The notes: a model not told the origin generated them from the letters alone. 64,000 nucleotides of DNA from Sporosarcina cascadiensis (GCF_009650995.1 NZ_WHVV01000001.1:325885-389884); one strand, 5' to 3'; numbered from the stretch's first letter, positions 1-9,581 are shown. Made by a program: numbers and translations.

Positions 1-38
1 TTCTTCGTTTTAGAAGTTCTTCTCTTTGGTACTGCCAT
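1..38 (-). CDS. rpmF: Ribosomal protein L32, N-terminal fragment
   Basis: Only the first 12 codons lie in the window. The reverse strand reads MAVPKRRTSKTK, the characteristic start of bacterial L32 of the 50S subunit. A strong AAGGAGGTG ribosome site lies just upstream of the ATG at 38. The gene follows yceD on the same strand after 24 bp, the usual yceD-rpmF arrangement, so the two are probably co-transcribed. The rest of the gene, including any zinc-binding cysteines, is outside the window. Confidence 0.93.
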   Translation of the reverse strand, partial: MAVPKRRTSKTK

Positions 39-62
39 TTTTGGGCACCTCCTTATAAGGGT

Positions 63-596
63 TTACTCTTTATCGGTTTCAAAAAAATTAGCCAATCCCG
101 CTAAGCGAGGATCCACTTTTTCTTCTGCTTCCTGCAGACGCAGCGTTTCCAACTCTTCATCGGTTGTATAGGACCAGCCTTTACCTTCCATCTCCCGCAC
201 ATCATCCGCTGATTCGCAGAATACTTGCAGAGGAATTTCCAATAAAAGAAGTTCTTCCAATACAGGAATAAAATCGATCATATCCCCTTCAGCCGGATGA
301 ATTTCATCATCTTGCTGCAGCGTCTCTTCATCCCAGCTGAATTGCTCAACTGATTCTATGGAGAACGGATACTCGACGTCTTCCCACGTACGTGCACAAG
401 GCAGAGTCATCGAACCTTCTAGCCTAAGCCGGCATGTTAACTTTTTCTCACCAATTGAACATGTTCCGCTTACTCGAACAGGCTTAATATCCCTAATTTC
501 TTCATTCCGTTTTTTAACGGAATCCAAATTTACTGCTTCGTCAAGCAATAGCGGGCCTTGCCTATGTTTCCGTAATTGATGAATGGACCATTTCAT
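63..596 (-). CDS. yceD: YceD/YlbN-family DUF177 protein
   Basis: This 177-residue protein is of the DUF177 (YceD) family, which is almost always encoded just before rpmF. In E. coli YceD is linked to 23S rRNA accumulation; the molecular role in Firmicutes is unclear. The start is placed at the ATG at 596 (MKWSIHQLRK), which has a GAGGTGAT ribosome site; the frame is open further upstream without a good site. The family hallmark LPCARTW is near residue 77, followed by an acidic region. It is the first gene of a two-gene unit with rpmF. Confidence 0.9.
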   Translation of the reverse strand: MKWSIHQLRKHRQGPLLLDEAVNLDSVKKRNEEIRDIKPVRVSGTCSIGEKKLTCRLRLEGSMTLPCARTWEDVEYPFSIESVEQFSWDEETLQQDDEIHPAEGDMIDFIPVLEELLLLEIPLQVFCESADDVREMEGKGWSYTTDEELETLRLQEAEEKVDPRLAGLANFFETDKE

Positions 597-722
597 GTCT
601 ATCACCTCAAGACAACAATGTTGATTATAGTATTTAAAATAAGGGATGTCAAGATATTTTCTTGTCACTCCAACAAGCTTAACGTTATAATTCACTATAC
701 ACTAGCATAGAGGAGGATTCCA

Positions 723-1922
723 TTGATTGCAACCGGAATTACAGTTGAATATAATCCCTTTCATAACGGGCATCTTTTTCATTTACAGGAAGCGAAAAGA
801 CAAACTGAAGCGGATGTGATTATCGCTGTCATGAGCGGACAGTTTCTGCAGCGCGGAGAGCCTGCGATCACAGATAAATGGACACGCACCAGGATGGCTC
901 TTGCCGGCGGCGCGGATGTGGTCATTGAGCTGCCCTATGCGTTCGCAACGGCACATGCTCCACAATTCGCAAAAGGCGCCATCCAGCTTCTCGATGCGGC
1001 CGGCTGCAATTATTTCTGCTTCGGCAGCGAGCAGGGATCCATTGCTCCATTTATCAGCAGCTTAGATGTAATTTCACAGCATCGACAAATTTATGAACAA
1101 ACGATTAAAGAGGCAATGAAGGAAGGCTTGAGCTATCCGAACGCATTGCGGACAGGCTATGAAGCAATTTCCTCCGATAGTGCCGCTGAATTAGCGGATT
1201 TATCCGAGCCGAATAATATTTTAGGTTTTCAATATATGCAGGCGGCAAAGGACATTCATTCCTCCATGGTACCTGTGACAATTGAGCGGACCGGAACGCA
1301 TTATCATGATACGGAATTACCGGACCACTCGATCGCGAGCGCGACCAGTATCCGAAAATCTATTTTTTCTTGCCATGATGATGAAATTCAATCGTTTATG
1401 CCGTCTGCTTCTTTTCTTTTATTGAATGACTGGCAGGAACAGTTCGAATTTCAGAGCTGGGACAAGTTTTATCCGCTCCTGCGGTATACGATTCTGCGGG
1501 AAGAACCCGGGCGTCTGAGTGAAATTGCGGATATTGCGGAAGGTATCGAATTCGCGTTTTTCAAAGCCGCGAAAGAGCAGCCGACGTTTCAAAGCTTCAT
1601 GCAGGCAGTCAAATCAAAGCGCTATACGTGGACACGGATTCAGCGGATGCTCGTCCACATCCTGACTGGCTGCCGCGCATCAACTAGAGATAACATTACA
1701 GAACCCGGGTATCTTCGGCTTCTCGGGATGTCCCGGGAGGGCAGGAAGTATTTGCAGACTGCGAAAAAAAAGCTAGAGCTGCCGCTGGTCAGCAGGGCAG
1801 CTTCTCTGTCCGATCCTTCGCTCGAACTGGATATTAAAAGTACGGATATTTATATGTGCGGTGTCCGGCCGGATGCATCAATGTCGGGACTGGATTACCG
1901 CACGCCTCCAATCCTGCTGTAG
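723..1922 (+). CDS. tmcAL: tRNA(Met) cytidine acetate ligase
   Basis: This 399-residue protein matches YlbM/TmcAL, which activates acetate with ATP and makes N4-acetylcytidine at the wobble base of elongator tRNA-Met. The N-terminus VEYNPFHNGHLFH carries the HxGH nucleotidyltransferase motif (HNGH, about residues 15-18). The start is a TTG at 723 preceded by AGGAGG at 711. It is divergent from yceD and convergent with ylbL, with only 8 bp between stop codons. The neighbourhood (yceD, ylbL, ylbJ, coaD) is the same as in B. subtilis, which supports the call. Confidence 0.93.
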   Translation: MIATGITVEYNPFHNGHLFHLQEAKRQTEADVIIAVMSGQFLQRGEPAITDKWTRTRMALAGGADVVIELPYAFATAHAPQFAKGAIQLLDAAGCNYFCFGSEQGSIAPFISSLDVISQHRQIYEQTIKEAMKEGLSYPNALRTGYEAISSDSAAELADLSEPNNILGFQYMQAAKDIHSSMVPVTIERTGTHYHDTELPDHSIASATSIRKSIFSCHDDEIQSFMPSASFLLLNDWQEQFEFQSWDKFYPLLRYTILREEPGRLSEIADIAEGIEFAFFKAAKEQPTFQSFMQAVKSKRYTWTRIQRMLVHILTGCRASTRDNITEPGYLRLLGMSREGRKYLQTAKKKLELPLVSRAASLSDPSLELDIKSTDIYMCGVRPDASMSGLDYRTPPILL

Positions 1923-1951
1923 AACAGCTGTCACTTTTCTTCCAGCTGTTC
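1922..1951. terminator. Hairpin at convergent tmcAL/ylbL ends
   Basis: GAACAGCTG and CAGCTGTTC form a perfect 9-bp inverted repeat with a 12-nt T-rich loop spanning the two stop codons. There is no strong T run after the stem, so termination is plausible but not certain. The stem overlaps the last codons of ylbL. Confidence 0.4.
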
Positions 1952-2977
1952 CAGATAACTAAGCGCGTCGTCCACCGTTTTCACCGGTACAACTTTCATG
2001 TCAGTGCCGATCTTTTCCGCAGTCTCTCTGGCTTCTTCATAATTCGAGACCAGCTGTGGATTTTTCGCTTTCACTTCATCCGGCAGTTCATCGTCAGGCG
2101 CAAAAAATATTTCAATATCCTGGCGGTCCGCCGCGATGACTTTGAAATCAATGCCGCCGATTCTTCCTACAGAACCGTCCTCCAGCATTTCACCTGTTCC
2201 TGCAATATTATATCCTTTCGTCAAATCTACTTCTGTCAGCCGGTTGATCAGCTCCAAAGTAAACATCAGACCCGCTGAAGGTCCTCCGATGTCTTCGGTA
2301 TGGATATCGACTTCAGGCTTCGTTTCAATATCAATCTGCTCCTCAAAATGAATACCGAGCCCTATGCGCTGTTCTTCACCGGGCAGCTTTTTCAGTTCTA
2401 ACGGAATCGTCAGCATCTGTTTCCCCCGGCTGACACGAAGACTTAACAGGTCGCCTTCTTTCTTACTGCTGATCAAGTCAATGAACTCGTTGGCTGAAGA
2501 CAGCTTCTCATCGTCAATGGACTGGATCAGGTCACCTGTTAACAGTTTCCCCGCAGCTGTTCCTTCCGGCAGTACGTTGGCTACGTATACCCCTCTGAAT
2601 ACTCTTTCAATCGGTTTTCCAGTCTTATCAAACGCCACCGAAATAGCATGCATTTTCGAATCCGCCATCAGCTTTTTCTGACGGATGGAATATTCCTCGT
2701 CACTTTCACCGTGCCTTCTCACATTTGCAGCAGGCAGCAGCTTCATTTTATCCGACACATGCGAAAACGCGTACGTTACAGGCGTCGCTTTTCCGATCGC
2801 AATCGTCATCAGACTAAATGTTCCTCTTTCATTTTGGTCGCCGCCGTCCACATCCACGAGCGGAGCCAGATCATATGCTCCGCCGGGTCTTGAAATATAC
2901 ATATCTAACGGAAAAAGTCCGAGAACCGCTATCAGTATAAGGATGACAGCCACTATTCCCCACTTGCGCATTTTCAT
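1931..2977 (-). CDS. ylbL: YlbL-type PDZ and Lon-like (S16) serine protease
   Basis: This 348-residue membrane-anchored protease has an N-terminal transmembrane segment (about residues 7-25), a PDZ domain near residues 125-200 and a C-terminal S16 Lon-like domain. The catalytic serine lies in GGPSAGL and the lysine of the Ser/Lys dyad in GGIDFKV. In B. subtilis YlbL has been linked to breakdown of the cell-division inhibitor YneA after DNA damage. The ATG at 2977 has a GGAGGGATG ribosome site. Length and gene order fit the family. Confidence 0.92.
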   Translation of the reverse strand: MKMRKWGIVAVILILIAVLGLFPLDMYISRPGGAYDLAPLVDVDGGDQNERGTFSLMTIAIGKATPVTYAFSHVSDKMKLLPAANVRRHGESDEEYSIRQKKLMADSKMHAISVAFDKTGKPIERVFRGVYVANVLPEGTAAGKLLTGDLIQSIDDEKLSSANEFIDLISSKKEGDLLSLRVSRGKQMLTIPLELKKLPGEEQRIGLGIHFEEQIDIETKPEVDIHTEDIGGPSAGLMFTLELINRLTEVDLTKGYNIAGTGEMLEDGSVGRIGGIDFKVIAADRQDIEIFFAPDDELPDEVKAKNPQLVSNYEEARETAEKIGTDMKVVPVKTVDDALSYLEQLEEK

Positions 2978-3052
2978 TACAGCATCCCTCCATTAATAGC
3001 CTGTACGAATTTAACATATATATTACGGTAGATTCCATTTCAGTTCAAAAAA

Positions 3053-3109
3053 CAGGAAGGAGAGACGCTAATGGAAAGTCTTCAGCCGGCCCGTCAACGA
3101 CTTCCATGA
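3053..3109 (+). promoter_or_regulatory. Leader ORF coupled to ylbJ start
   Basis: A strong ribosome site (AGGAAGGAGAG, 3053-3063) precedes an ATG at 3071 that opens a 12-codon ORF (MESLQPARQRLP). It ends at TGA 3107-3109, overlapping the ATG of ylbJ at 3106 as ATGA. The ylbJ ATG has no ribosome site of its own, so translation of ylbJ probably depends on the leader. A frameshift within a longer N-terminus is an alternative. Confidence 0.5.
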
Positions 3110-3993
3110 TCAACGTCACCGTCATCTGGGCATTGATCATCCTCTTTATCATTCAGCCTGAAGTCGCGCATGAAGGAGCCGTCTCAGGTGCACAGCTGTT
3201 CATTCATGCGCTGCTGCCGTATTTACTGCCTTATATCATTTTGACACAATGGCTGTTAAAAATGCCCGGTCAACAATCGGCAAGCCAGTGGAAAAGATAC
3301 ATAAAGGCATATGTACTTGGTTCTTTCGGGGGTTTCCCGGTTGGTGCCGTGACTGTCAGTGAAATGAAGAAAAACGGTGAAATTTCTACTGCCGAAAGCA
3401 GTCTGCTTCTCGCTTCCTGTCATGCGCCCGGCCCTATGTTCATCATCGGTTTCGTAGGAAATGAACTGCTTGGCAGTGTGGTAAACGGCTGGAAACTGCT
3501 GCTTGCCATTCATTTAGCAAACATTGTTTTTTTCCTGATGATGATGTGGCTTCTTCGAAAGCAGCGAATAGAGCACGTGATTCCTCCAGCAGTAAAAGAT
3601 GAGCAGCAAAATCCATCACCTTTACTCAGTTCAATCAAAGACAGCTCATCCGTCATTTTATTGGTTGCGACGACGGTCATTTTCTTTTCTTCAATGGGTA
3701 ATGTGCTGTCAAGTTTGATTTCCACTGTGTTCCCGGTTGATATGGGCGGCACCAAAACCATATTATTGGCCATTTTTGAAATGACATCCGGCGTCCAGTC
3801 TGCCACCGAGCATTTCAGCGGTGACAGTTTTTACCCGCTTCTGATTGCAGCTATAATTTCTTTAAACGGCATGAGCATCCACATGCAAGTCATGACGATC
3901 GCGAAGAGCGCGGGTATACGAATACTCCCGTACGTTATCGGAAGAGCCTGGAACACCCTTCTCGTGCCTCTGCTGTTCTTTTGGATGTACTGA
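3106..3993 (+). CDS. ylbJ: YlbJ-like sporulation integral membrane protein
   Basis: This 295-residue polytopic membrane protein resembles YlbJ, a forespore-expressed protein with nucleoside-transporter Gate-like segments needed for proper spore formation in B. subtilis. Six to eight hydrophobic helices are visible, and the conserved loop GSFGGFPVGA lies near residue 70. It is clearly shorter than B. subtilis YlbJ (about 400 residues), mainly missing N-terminal sequence. The ATG at 3106 lacks a ribosome site and overlaps the stop of a short leader ORF. It is convergent with coaD across a shared terminator. Confidence 0.78.
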   Translation: MINVTVIWALIILFIIQPEVAHEGAVSGAQLFIHALLPYLLPYIILTQWLLKMPGQQSASQWKRYIKAYVLGSFGGFPVGAVTVSEMKKNGEISTAESSLLLASCHAPGPMFIIGFVGNELLGSVVNGWKLLLAIHLANIVFFLMMMWLLRKQRIEHVIPPAVKDEQQNPSPLLSSIKDSSSVILLVATTVIFFSSMGNVLSSLISTVFPVDMGGTKTILLAIFEMTSGVQSATEHFSGDSFYPLLIAAIISLNGMSIHMQVMTIAKSAGIRILPYVIGRAWNTLLVPLLFFWMY

Positions 3994-3996
3994 TAT

Positions 3997-4037
3997 GAAA
4001 AATGGTTATGATGAGTTTTCATCATAACCATTCTTCT
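3997..4037. terminator. Bidirectional terminator, ylbJ/coaD
   Basis: A 14-bp perfect stem (AATGGTTATGATGA / TCATCATAACCATT) with a 4-nt loop lies between the convergent stop codons, with A/T-rich flanks on both sides. Confidence 0.8.
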
Positions 4038-4038
4038 A

Positions 4039-5076
<1,038 letters not shown>

Positions 5077-5080
<4 letters not shown>

Positions 5081-6519
5081 TCTTTTTCCATCTCCTTCAT
5101 CAGACTTTCAATTTGCTGTACATCAACGGCGTCATCGGATTTCTCAATTAATACCAGAAAGATCCTTCTGAGCCACACTTCATCAAAATACAATTTATTA
5201 TTGATCGTCAAATACGGTTTTTCTTTGTAATCATATTTCCGCTCATTCATGACGTAGAAAGGCTCAATCTTCGAAAAACGGTAATTGCGCTTAGGACTTT
5301 CAATATAAATCGACTGTTCATTCGAAGTAATTTTATATCCCATTCCTGTTAGCAACTCATTGGCAGGATAATAGCTCTTTCCGTCTTTCACGACGACTTT
5401 CGCTTCTTTCAGCTCTCCTCCGTCCAGCAGCAGCTTGCGGGAGTCTAATAATAAGAATGGATAGCTGTACTCCTGTTCGTGCATGGTCTTTCGGAAATAC
5501 TGCGAATCTAACTTCATCACATCTTTCAGATCGGCATCCAATTGCTCAGCTGCCAGAGGCTGTCCCATCTGACTGCGCACTTTCTTGCGGAAAGCATCAT
5601 ACTGTTCTTCCGTCAGCGCTTCTTTAAAACGGATGAAAGCATTTTGTTCAGCTTTTGTACCAACTGCCTGATCTCCGAGAATCGATGCAAGCATACTGTT
5701 CATTGACGGCTCGTCCGCCGGGATGATAAACCGGGACTGCACACTCATTCTCGCGACTTGCTTCTGCACCCGGTCCATGTTCTCCGGCTTTTCCGTAACA
5801 AACCGCTGCGCATATAACGAACGGTTGCCGGATGATAAGAGAACACTGACATGATCTCCGCCGATTTCCTCCAGCATCTTTTCCATCTTGTCAATTTGCT
5901 TTTTATCTATACCTTCACCGTATAATGTTAATTTATTGGAAGAGTAGGCCATCGGTATTTCCTGCGGCTGCCAATAAAGCTCATTGACGAACCCGACACC
6001 GCGGTACAGCCGGTACGTGATGCGCTCTTTATCAGCGATACCGACACGCTCGAGACCGTTCACCCACATGCCTCCTATATTCTGCTCATCGGTCATATGG
6101 AAGACGGTTGTCAGAGGCTTGGCGTCCTGCAGCAGAACAAAAGGTCTTTTAAATAACTTGCGGCCTGCCAGCTTTTCGGTTTTAGGAATTTTATACGTGA
6201 TCGACTGCTGATCTTGTTCCCCTTCATCGAAAGCGATGCCCGATTCATTAAAGCGTGAGCAGGAAGCAGATTCTTTCGTCAGACAGTCGTGCTCCACACT
6301 TCCTTCCGGCCAGATAATTTCATATCTTCCCGTAGCCAGGTCATAAAAATGATGCTTGACATACAAACCGTCTGCCCGGTTAATGACTTCAATTTCCTGG
6401 CGGTACGTATCAGGCTGATCTTTGTCGCCGTTCGCAGTGGCTGACTGGCTGTAATGCAGATAAAGAAGGCCCCCGTTCACTGCAGCCAGCAGAAACAAAA
6501 TCCTCAAGATAGTTTTCAA
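5077..6519 (-). CDS. Membrane-anchored protein with C-terminal stalk-like domain, function unknown
   Basis: I do not recognise a functional family. The 480-residue product has one N-terminal hydrophobic segment (ILFLLAAVNGG) and is otherwise extracytoplasmic. Residues near the C-terminus (VVVKDGKSYYPANELL, then IYIES) resemble the copper amine oxidase N-terminal/stalk fold often found in Bacillales envelope proteins. The TTG at 6519 is chosen as the start because GAGGTG lies 7 nt upstream; an upstream in-frame ATG at 6534 is possible. It overlaps rsmD by 4 bp and heads the rsmD-coaD operon. This slot is not filled in the B. subtilis ylb cluster. Confidence 0.7.
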
Positions 6520-6621
6520 AGTACAACACCTCATCACATGGTATGATGGATAAGATCCATTTTCAAGACAATAATTATATAAGCAATCCGCCTTTTGATT
6601 GCTGAAAGGAAGAGCTAATTT

Positions 6622-7017
6622 ATGATTCAACAGCGCTTTATTGAACTCGGTGAAGGATATGGCGACATTTATGAACTGCTTGAATTAATGTCGACAAATT
6701 CCAATAGATTGTACAAGTCCTATATCTTTTCTTCAAAAAAAGGTTCAGCGGAACATCTGTCGTTTGCGGTTTCATTTGAACCTGCATTCAGTGACAGCCA
6801 GTTCATGCCAATCTATGTTTGCCGAGAAGGTATTAAACAATCCGCGGATAAACCTTCCAAACGCGTCAGTTTATTCACGGAAAAAGCTGAATCTATGAAC
6901 AGCAAGCCGGTGCGTGTTGAAGTAAAACATTCATCTGAGTTTGCGGAAAAAGATTTATTTTATCAATATATCACCGGTGTTCTGCGTTTAAATCATTTGC
7001 TGCCGCCGCTGCGTTAA
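6622..7017 (+). CDS. Conserved Bacillales protein, probably DUF7147 family
   Basis: This 131-residue soluble protein starts MIQQRFIELGEGYGDIYELLELM. It resembles a small conserved Bacillales protein sometimes labelled methylthioribose kinase in databases, a label with no visible basis: it is far too short and has no kinase motifs. AGGAAGAGC before the ATG is a fair ribosome site. It is divergent from the stalk-domain gene and convergent with ylbG (12 bp between stops). Function unknown. Confidence 0.7.
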   Translation: MIQQRFIELGEGYGDIYELLELMSTNSNRLYKSYIFSSKKGSAEHLSFAVSFEPAFSDSQFMPIYVCREGIKQSADKPSKRVSLFTEKAESMNSKPVRVEVKHSSEFAEKDLFYQYITGVLRLNHLLPPLR

Positions 7018-7029
7018 GAATAAGTTCGA

Positions 7030-7302
7030 TTACAGACCCGTTTTGTAATCATATTCTTTTGCTTTATCCGGCTTGGCATTTTCATATACGGTGCTGACAA
7101 ATGGACGCTGGGAAGTCAAAACTTTTTTGACTGCAGATAAGCGTTCGAGCTTGCTGACCGTGCCTTCCACTTCATCCCGGTCGCAATACAGCACGACATA
7201 TTTCATTTTCTTGGAAATATAATGGACATGCCCAAACTTGCGCAGTGATTTTGCTTGTTTTAAATGATGGAGATAGACAATTATTCCTTGCCGATCAATC
7301 AT
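7030..7302 (-). CDS. ylbG: YlbG family protein (DUF2129)
   Basis: This 90-residue protein matches YlbG (DUF2129) in length and sequence: GIIVYLHHLKQAKSLRKFG near the N-terminus and VVLYCDRDE in the middle. Function is unknown; it is generally encoded beside ylbF (ricF). The ATG at 7302 has an AGAGGGGGAG ribosome site, while the frame is open upstream without one. Here it is separated from ricF by a GDPD-like gene and a repeat element. Confidence 0.9.
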   Translation of the reverse strand: MIDRQGIIVYLHHLKQAKSLRKFGHVHYISKKMKYVVLYCDRDEVEGTVSKLERLSAVKKVLTSQRPFVSTVYENAKPDKAKEYDYKTGL

Positions 7303-7510
7303 ATTTCTCCCCCTCTTTCTTACTTCATACAATACCATAGGTGAGAAAAGTCCCGCAACCTTACATATCGGAGGTTTGGATGTTCTCTTCATTCTATTAT
7401 TGCACTGGATCCGCAGAATAGGTTACACTATGTTAGATATAGAAGTCCATTCGGTGCAAACTGAGTGTGAAAAATAGTGAAGTCCGACTGACTACTGAGG
7501 AGGTTTTAGA

Positions 7511-8383
7511 GTGGGGAGGAAAACCAAAGTTGCTTTAACTGTTGGAGCTGCAAGTGTTGCTGCCTGGGCTGCTTCGAAAGTGGTTGTGAAACCGGAGCCG
7601 CGCGCAGAAAAGAAAGCGCTTCAATTTTCTGAAATTGCAGTATTAGCCGAAATGGATATTGCCGAAGACCCTTCCGTCCATTCGCTCACAGCATATACTA
7701 AGACAGCCGATTTGGGCGTACACGGTTTTGTCGTAGATATCCGGCTGACCAAAGATGAAGAAATTATCATAGCTCCAGACATGTTGCCGACCGGAGCTAT
7801 TGCAGACTATACGCTGGCGGAATTAAAAAATGACTATCCATCTTCTTCTGATCAAACGAAGACAGCGGCCAAAGAGGATCCGACCTTAATTTTACCACTG
7901 CGTGATCTATTAAAAACGTTCCCTCAGCTGCTGATCGTCATTTCTATGGGAGATTCCCCCGACACGTACGAAGGCAGCTTGATCCCTTCGAAGCTGTGGC
8001 GGCTGCTCAAGGAAATGGACGCGGCTGAACGAGTTGTTGTCACGAGCACGTACGATGAACAGATCGACCGCTTTAATTTATATGCACAAAATTCTGTCGC
8101 GCTCGGTGCCGGCAGCGAAGAGATCAAGAAAGCGTATGTCGCATACACAAGCAAGTTCGGCCACTTGTACAGACCAAATGCTGACTTATTCTGCCTTCCT
8201 GAAAAAATTGGAGTGTTCCCTCTTGCATCAGACGGATTCGTCCAATTTCTGCAGCAATTAAACATCAACGTATTTTACGAGATGTCCGACACGACTGACC
8301 TGCAGAAGCTGTCAAAGTTAGAATTCAGCGGTTTTATTACGAAGAAGCCTAAAGATGTTTTAGCATATTTCAACGAGAATTAA
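7511..8383 (+). CDS. GDPD-fold protein lacking catalytic residues
   Basis: This 290-residue protein has an N-terminal hydrophobic anchor (about residues 8-23) followed by a glycerophosphodiester phosphodiesterase-like TIM barrel, seen as GVHGFVVDIRLTKDEEIII at residues 69-87. Where active GDPDs carry His-Arg-Gly, Glu-Asn-Thr, Glu-x-Asp and His-Asp, this protein reads A46-E47-M48, V56-H57-S58, V74-x-D76 and P89-D90. Only one metal ligand is kept. It is therefore probably a non-enzymatic, membrane-tethered pseudo-GDPD. The GTG at 7511 has AGGAGG upstream. Function unknown. Confidence 0.7.
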   Translation: MGRKTKVALTVGAASVAAWAASKVVVKPEPRAEKKALQFSEIAVLAEMDIAEDPSVHSLTAYTKTADLGVHGFVVDIRLTKDEEIIIAPDMLPTGAIADYTLAELKNDYPSSSDQTKTAAKEDPTLILPLRDLLKTFPQLLIVISMGDSPDTYEGSLIPSKLWRLLKEMDAAERVVVTSTYDEQIDRFNLYAQNSVALGAGSEEIKKAYVAYTSKFGHLYRPNADLFCLPEKIGVFPLASDGFVQFLQQLNINVFYEMSDTTDLQKLSKLEFSGFITKKPKDVLAYFNEN

Positions 8384-8413
8384 AGATTTCCAACATGGAG
8401 CTGTTTCTGTTTC

Positions 8414-8914
8414 GTTGCTCGACTTTGCAGGTGGTTTGAACGAAATGTGTGTTTGAAGTTTAAAACCGCTTCGGCGCTGGGGGATTGACTTACGCTGTGA
8501 GCCTACTGGCAAAGATCACGCCAGTTGTCTCACAGCAACGGCTAATTCCGCAGTTGCGCCTTCGCTGGCGAGGAGAATGTATGACATGCCGCTTTTAACA
8601 TAGTACAAGTTGAGTTGGTATTTTTTAGTTGCTCGACCTTGCAAACGCATTGATCACAAGAATCTCAGCGCTTGTGGAATACTAAGCATTGCATGAACAT
8701 CATACCTACTATAGTAGACTCAAAAAGTATGCTCATACTGCCACTCACACAAAAAATATTAAAAACCAAGCCAGTGTACCGGAGTGGAAGGCGGCGACTC
8801 TGGGAGGATCAGCCCGACAGGTGAGACAACTTGCGGGAGCGAAGCGACCAAGTTGGCTCACCGCGGGCCCTCCAGAACGCGTCCGCCTGGAACGCAGGGA
8901 AACGATCTCTCTCC
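8414..8914 (+). repeat. Dispersed modular repeat, copy A
   Basis: This near-complete copy fills most of the 695-bp gap after the GDPD-like gene. Module 1 (about 8459-8580) folds on stems GGCGC/GCGCC and GCTGTGAG/CTCACAGC. It is flanked by a 16-nt direct repeat beginning GTTGCTCGAC at 8414 and 8628. Module 2 (about 8769-8914) is an imperfect inverted repeat with GGCGG/CCGCC, GCCCG/CGGGC and a 14-bp GGTGAG...CTCACC stem. Related copies lie at about 28.7, 44.2 and 57.3 kb, and a fragment at 51.1 kb. No transposase and no clear target-site duplication were seen. The ORFs inside look incidental. Confidence 0.85.
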
Positions 8915-9020
8915 ACTTCCCCGCTCTTTCACTTGATTGGCATGCGGCAGAACATCAAGTCGTCACACTGCTTATCCGCAAGAAACGCAGAAACGGTCTC
9001 TTTTCTACTTAATAACTCTC

Positions 9021-9059
9021 ATAAGAAAAACCCTGCAAACTTCGCAGGGTTTTTCTTAT
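9021..9059. terminator. Strong bidirectional terminator before ricF end
   Basis: A long perfect stem (AAGAAAAACCCTGC / GCAGGGTTTTTCTT) with a 7-nt loop and T runs on both strands lies between repeat copy A and the convergent ricF stop codon. Confidence 0.9.
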
Positions 9060-9078
9060 GAACAAATGCTCAAATCGC

Positions 9079-9522
9079 TTAGGCCGAGCACGAACAACTG
9101 CCGCCTGAGCCGCATCCGCCACCGCAAGAACTGTTGGTGAATGCTCCGTCACCCGCAGGCACCTTCACCGCCGCAGATACCGAACTGCCGATCATAATGC
9201 CGATTTCATCCAGCAGCGACTGCACATCATTCTCCGCCAGACGCAGCGCCGCCACCTCATCGCGTAAATCCAAGGCTCTCTTCTGCAAACGAATATCCTT
9301 CATAACCGACTTATAATCGGGATGATATCGTCCAAAGCGCTGAACCTCTTCATATTGTTCCTTCACTCTATTAAAATTAATGATCTCTTTCCGCAGATCA
9401 GGATCAGAATACACACGGTTGTATGCGTCTTGATAGGTTTTAACAACCTCAGAACGCAGCAGCATATCGGAAAGTTCTTCCGCCATATCGATGACATTCA
9501 TCCATTCATCCGTCATCATCAT
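9079..9522 (-). CDS. ricF: RicF (YlbF), RNase Y specificity factor
   Basis: This 147-residue protein matches YlbF/RicF. With RicA (YmcA) and RicT (YaaT) it forms the Y-complex that directs RNase Y cleavage and affects competence, biofilm and sporulation in B. subtilis. An alpha-helical body with YEEVQRFGRYHPDY near residue 60 is followed by a Cys/Gly/Ser tail (SSCGGGCGSGGSCSCS) that fits the family's Fe-S-ligating C-terminus. The ATG at 9522 (MMMTDE) has AGGAGGTG upstream. It lies 59 bp downstream of the extra murE on the same strand. Confidence 0.92.
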   Translation of the reverse strand: MMMTDEWMNVIDMAEELSDMLLRSEVVKTYQDAYNRVYSDPDLRKEIINFNRVKEQYEEVQRFGRYHPDYKSVMKDIRLQKRALDLRDEVAALRLAENDVQSLLDEIGIMIGSSVSAAVKVPAGDGAFTNSSCGGGCGSGGSCSCSA

Positions 9523-9581
9523 AGATTGCCGCACCTCCTATCCCATCCATCATACCAAAAATCGATCCATTCGACTATCCT

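Noticed and set aside
8396-9010. Insertion sequence
   Set aside because: No transposase ORF, no clear terminal inverted repeats of the whole unit and no target duplication could be seen.
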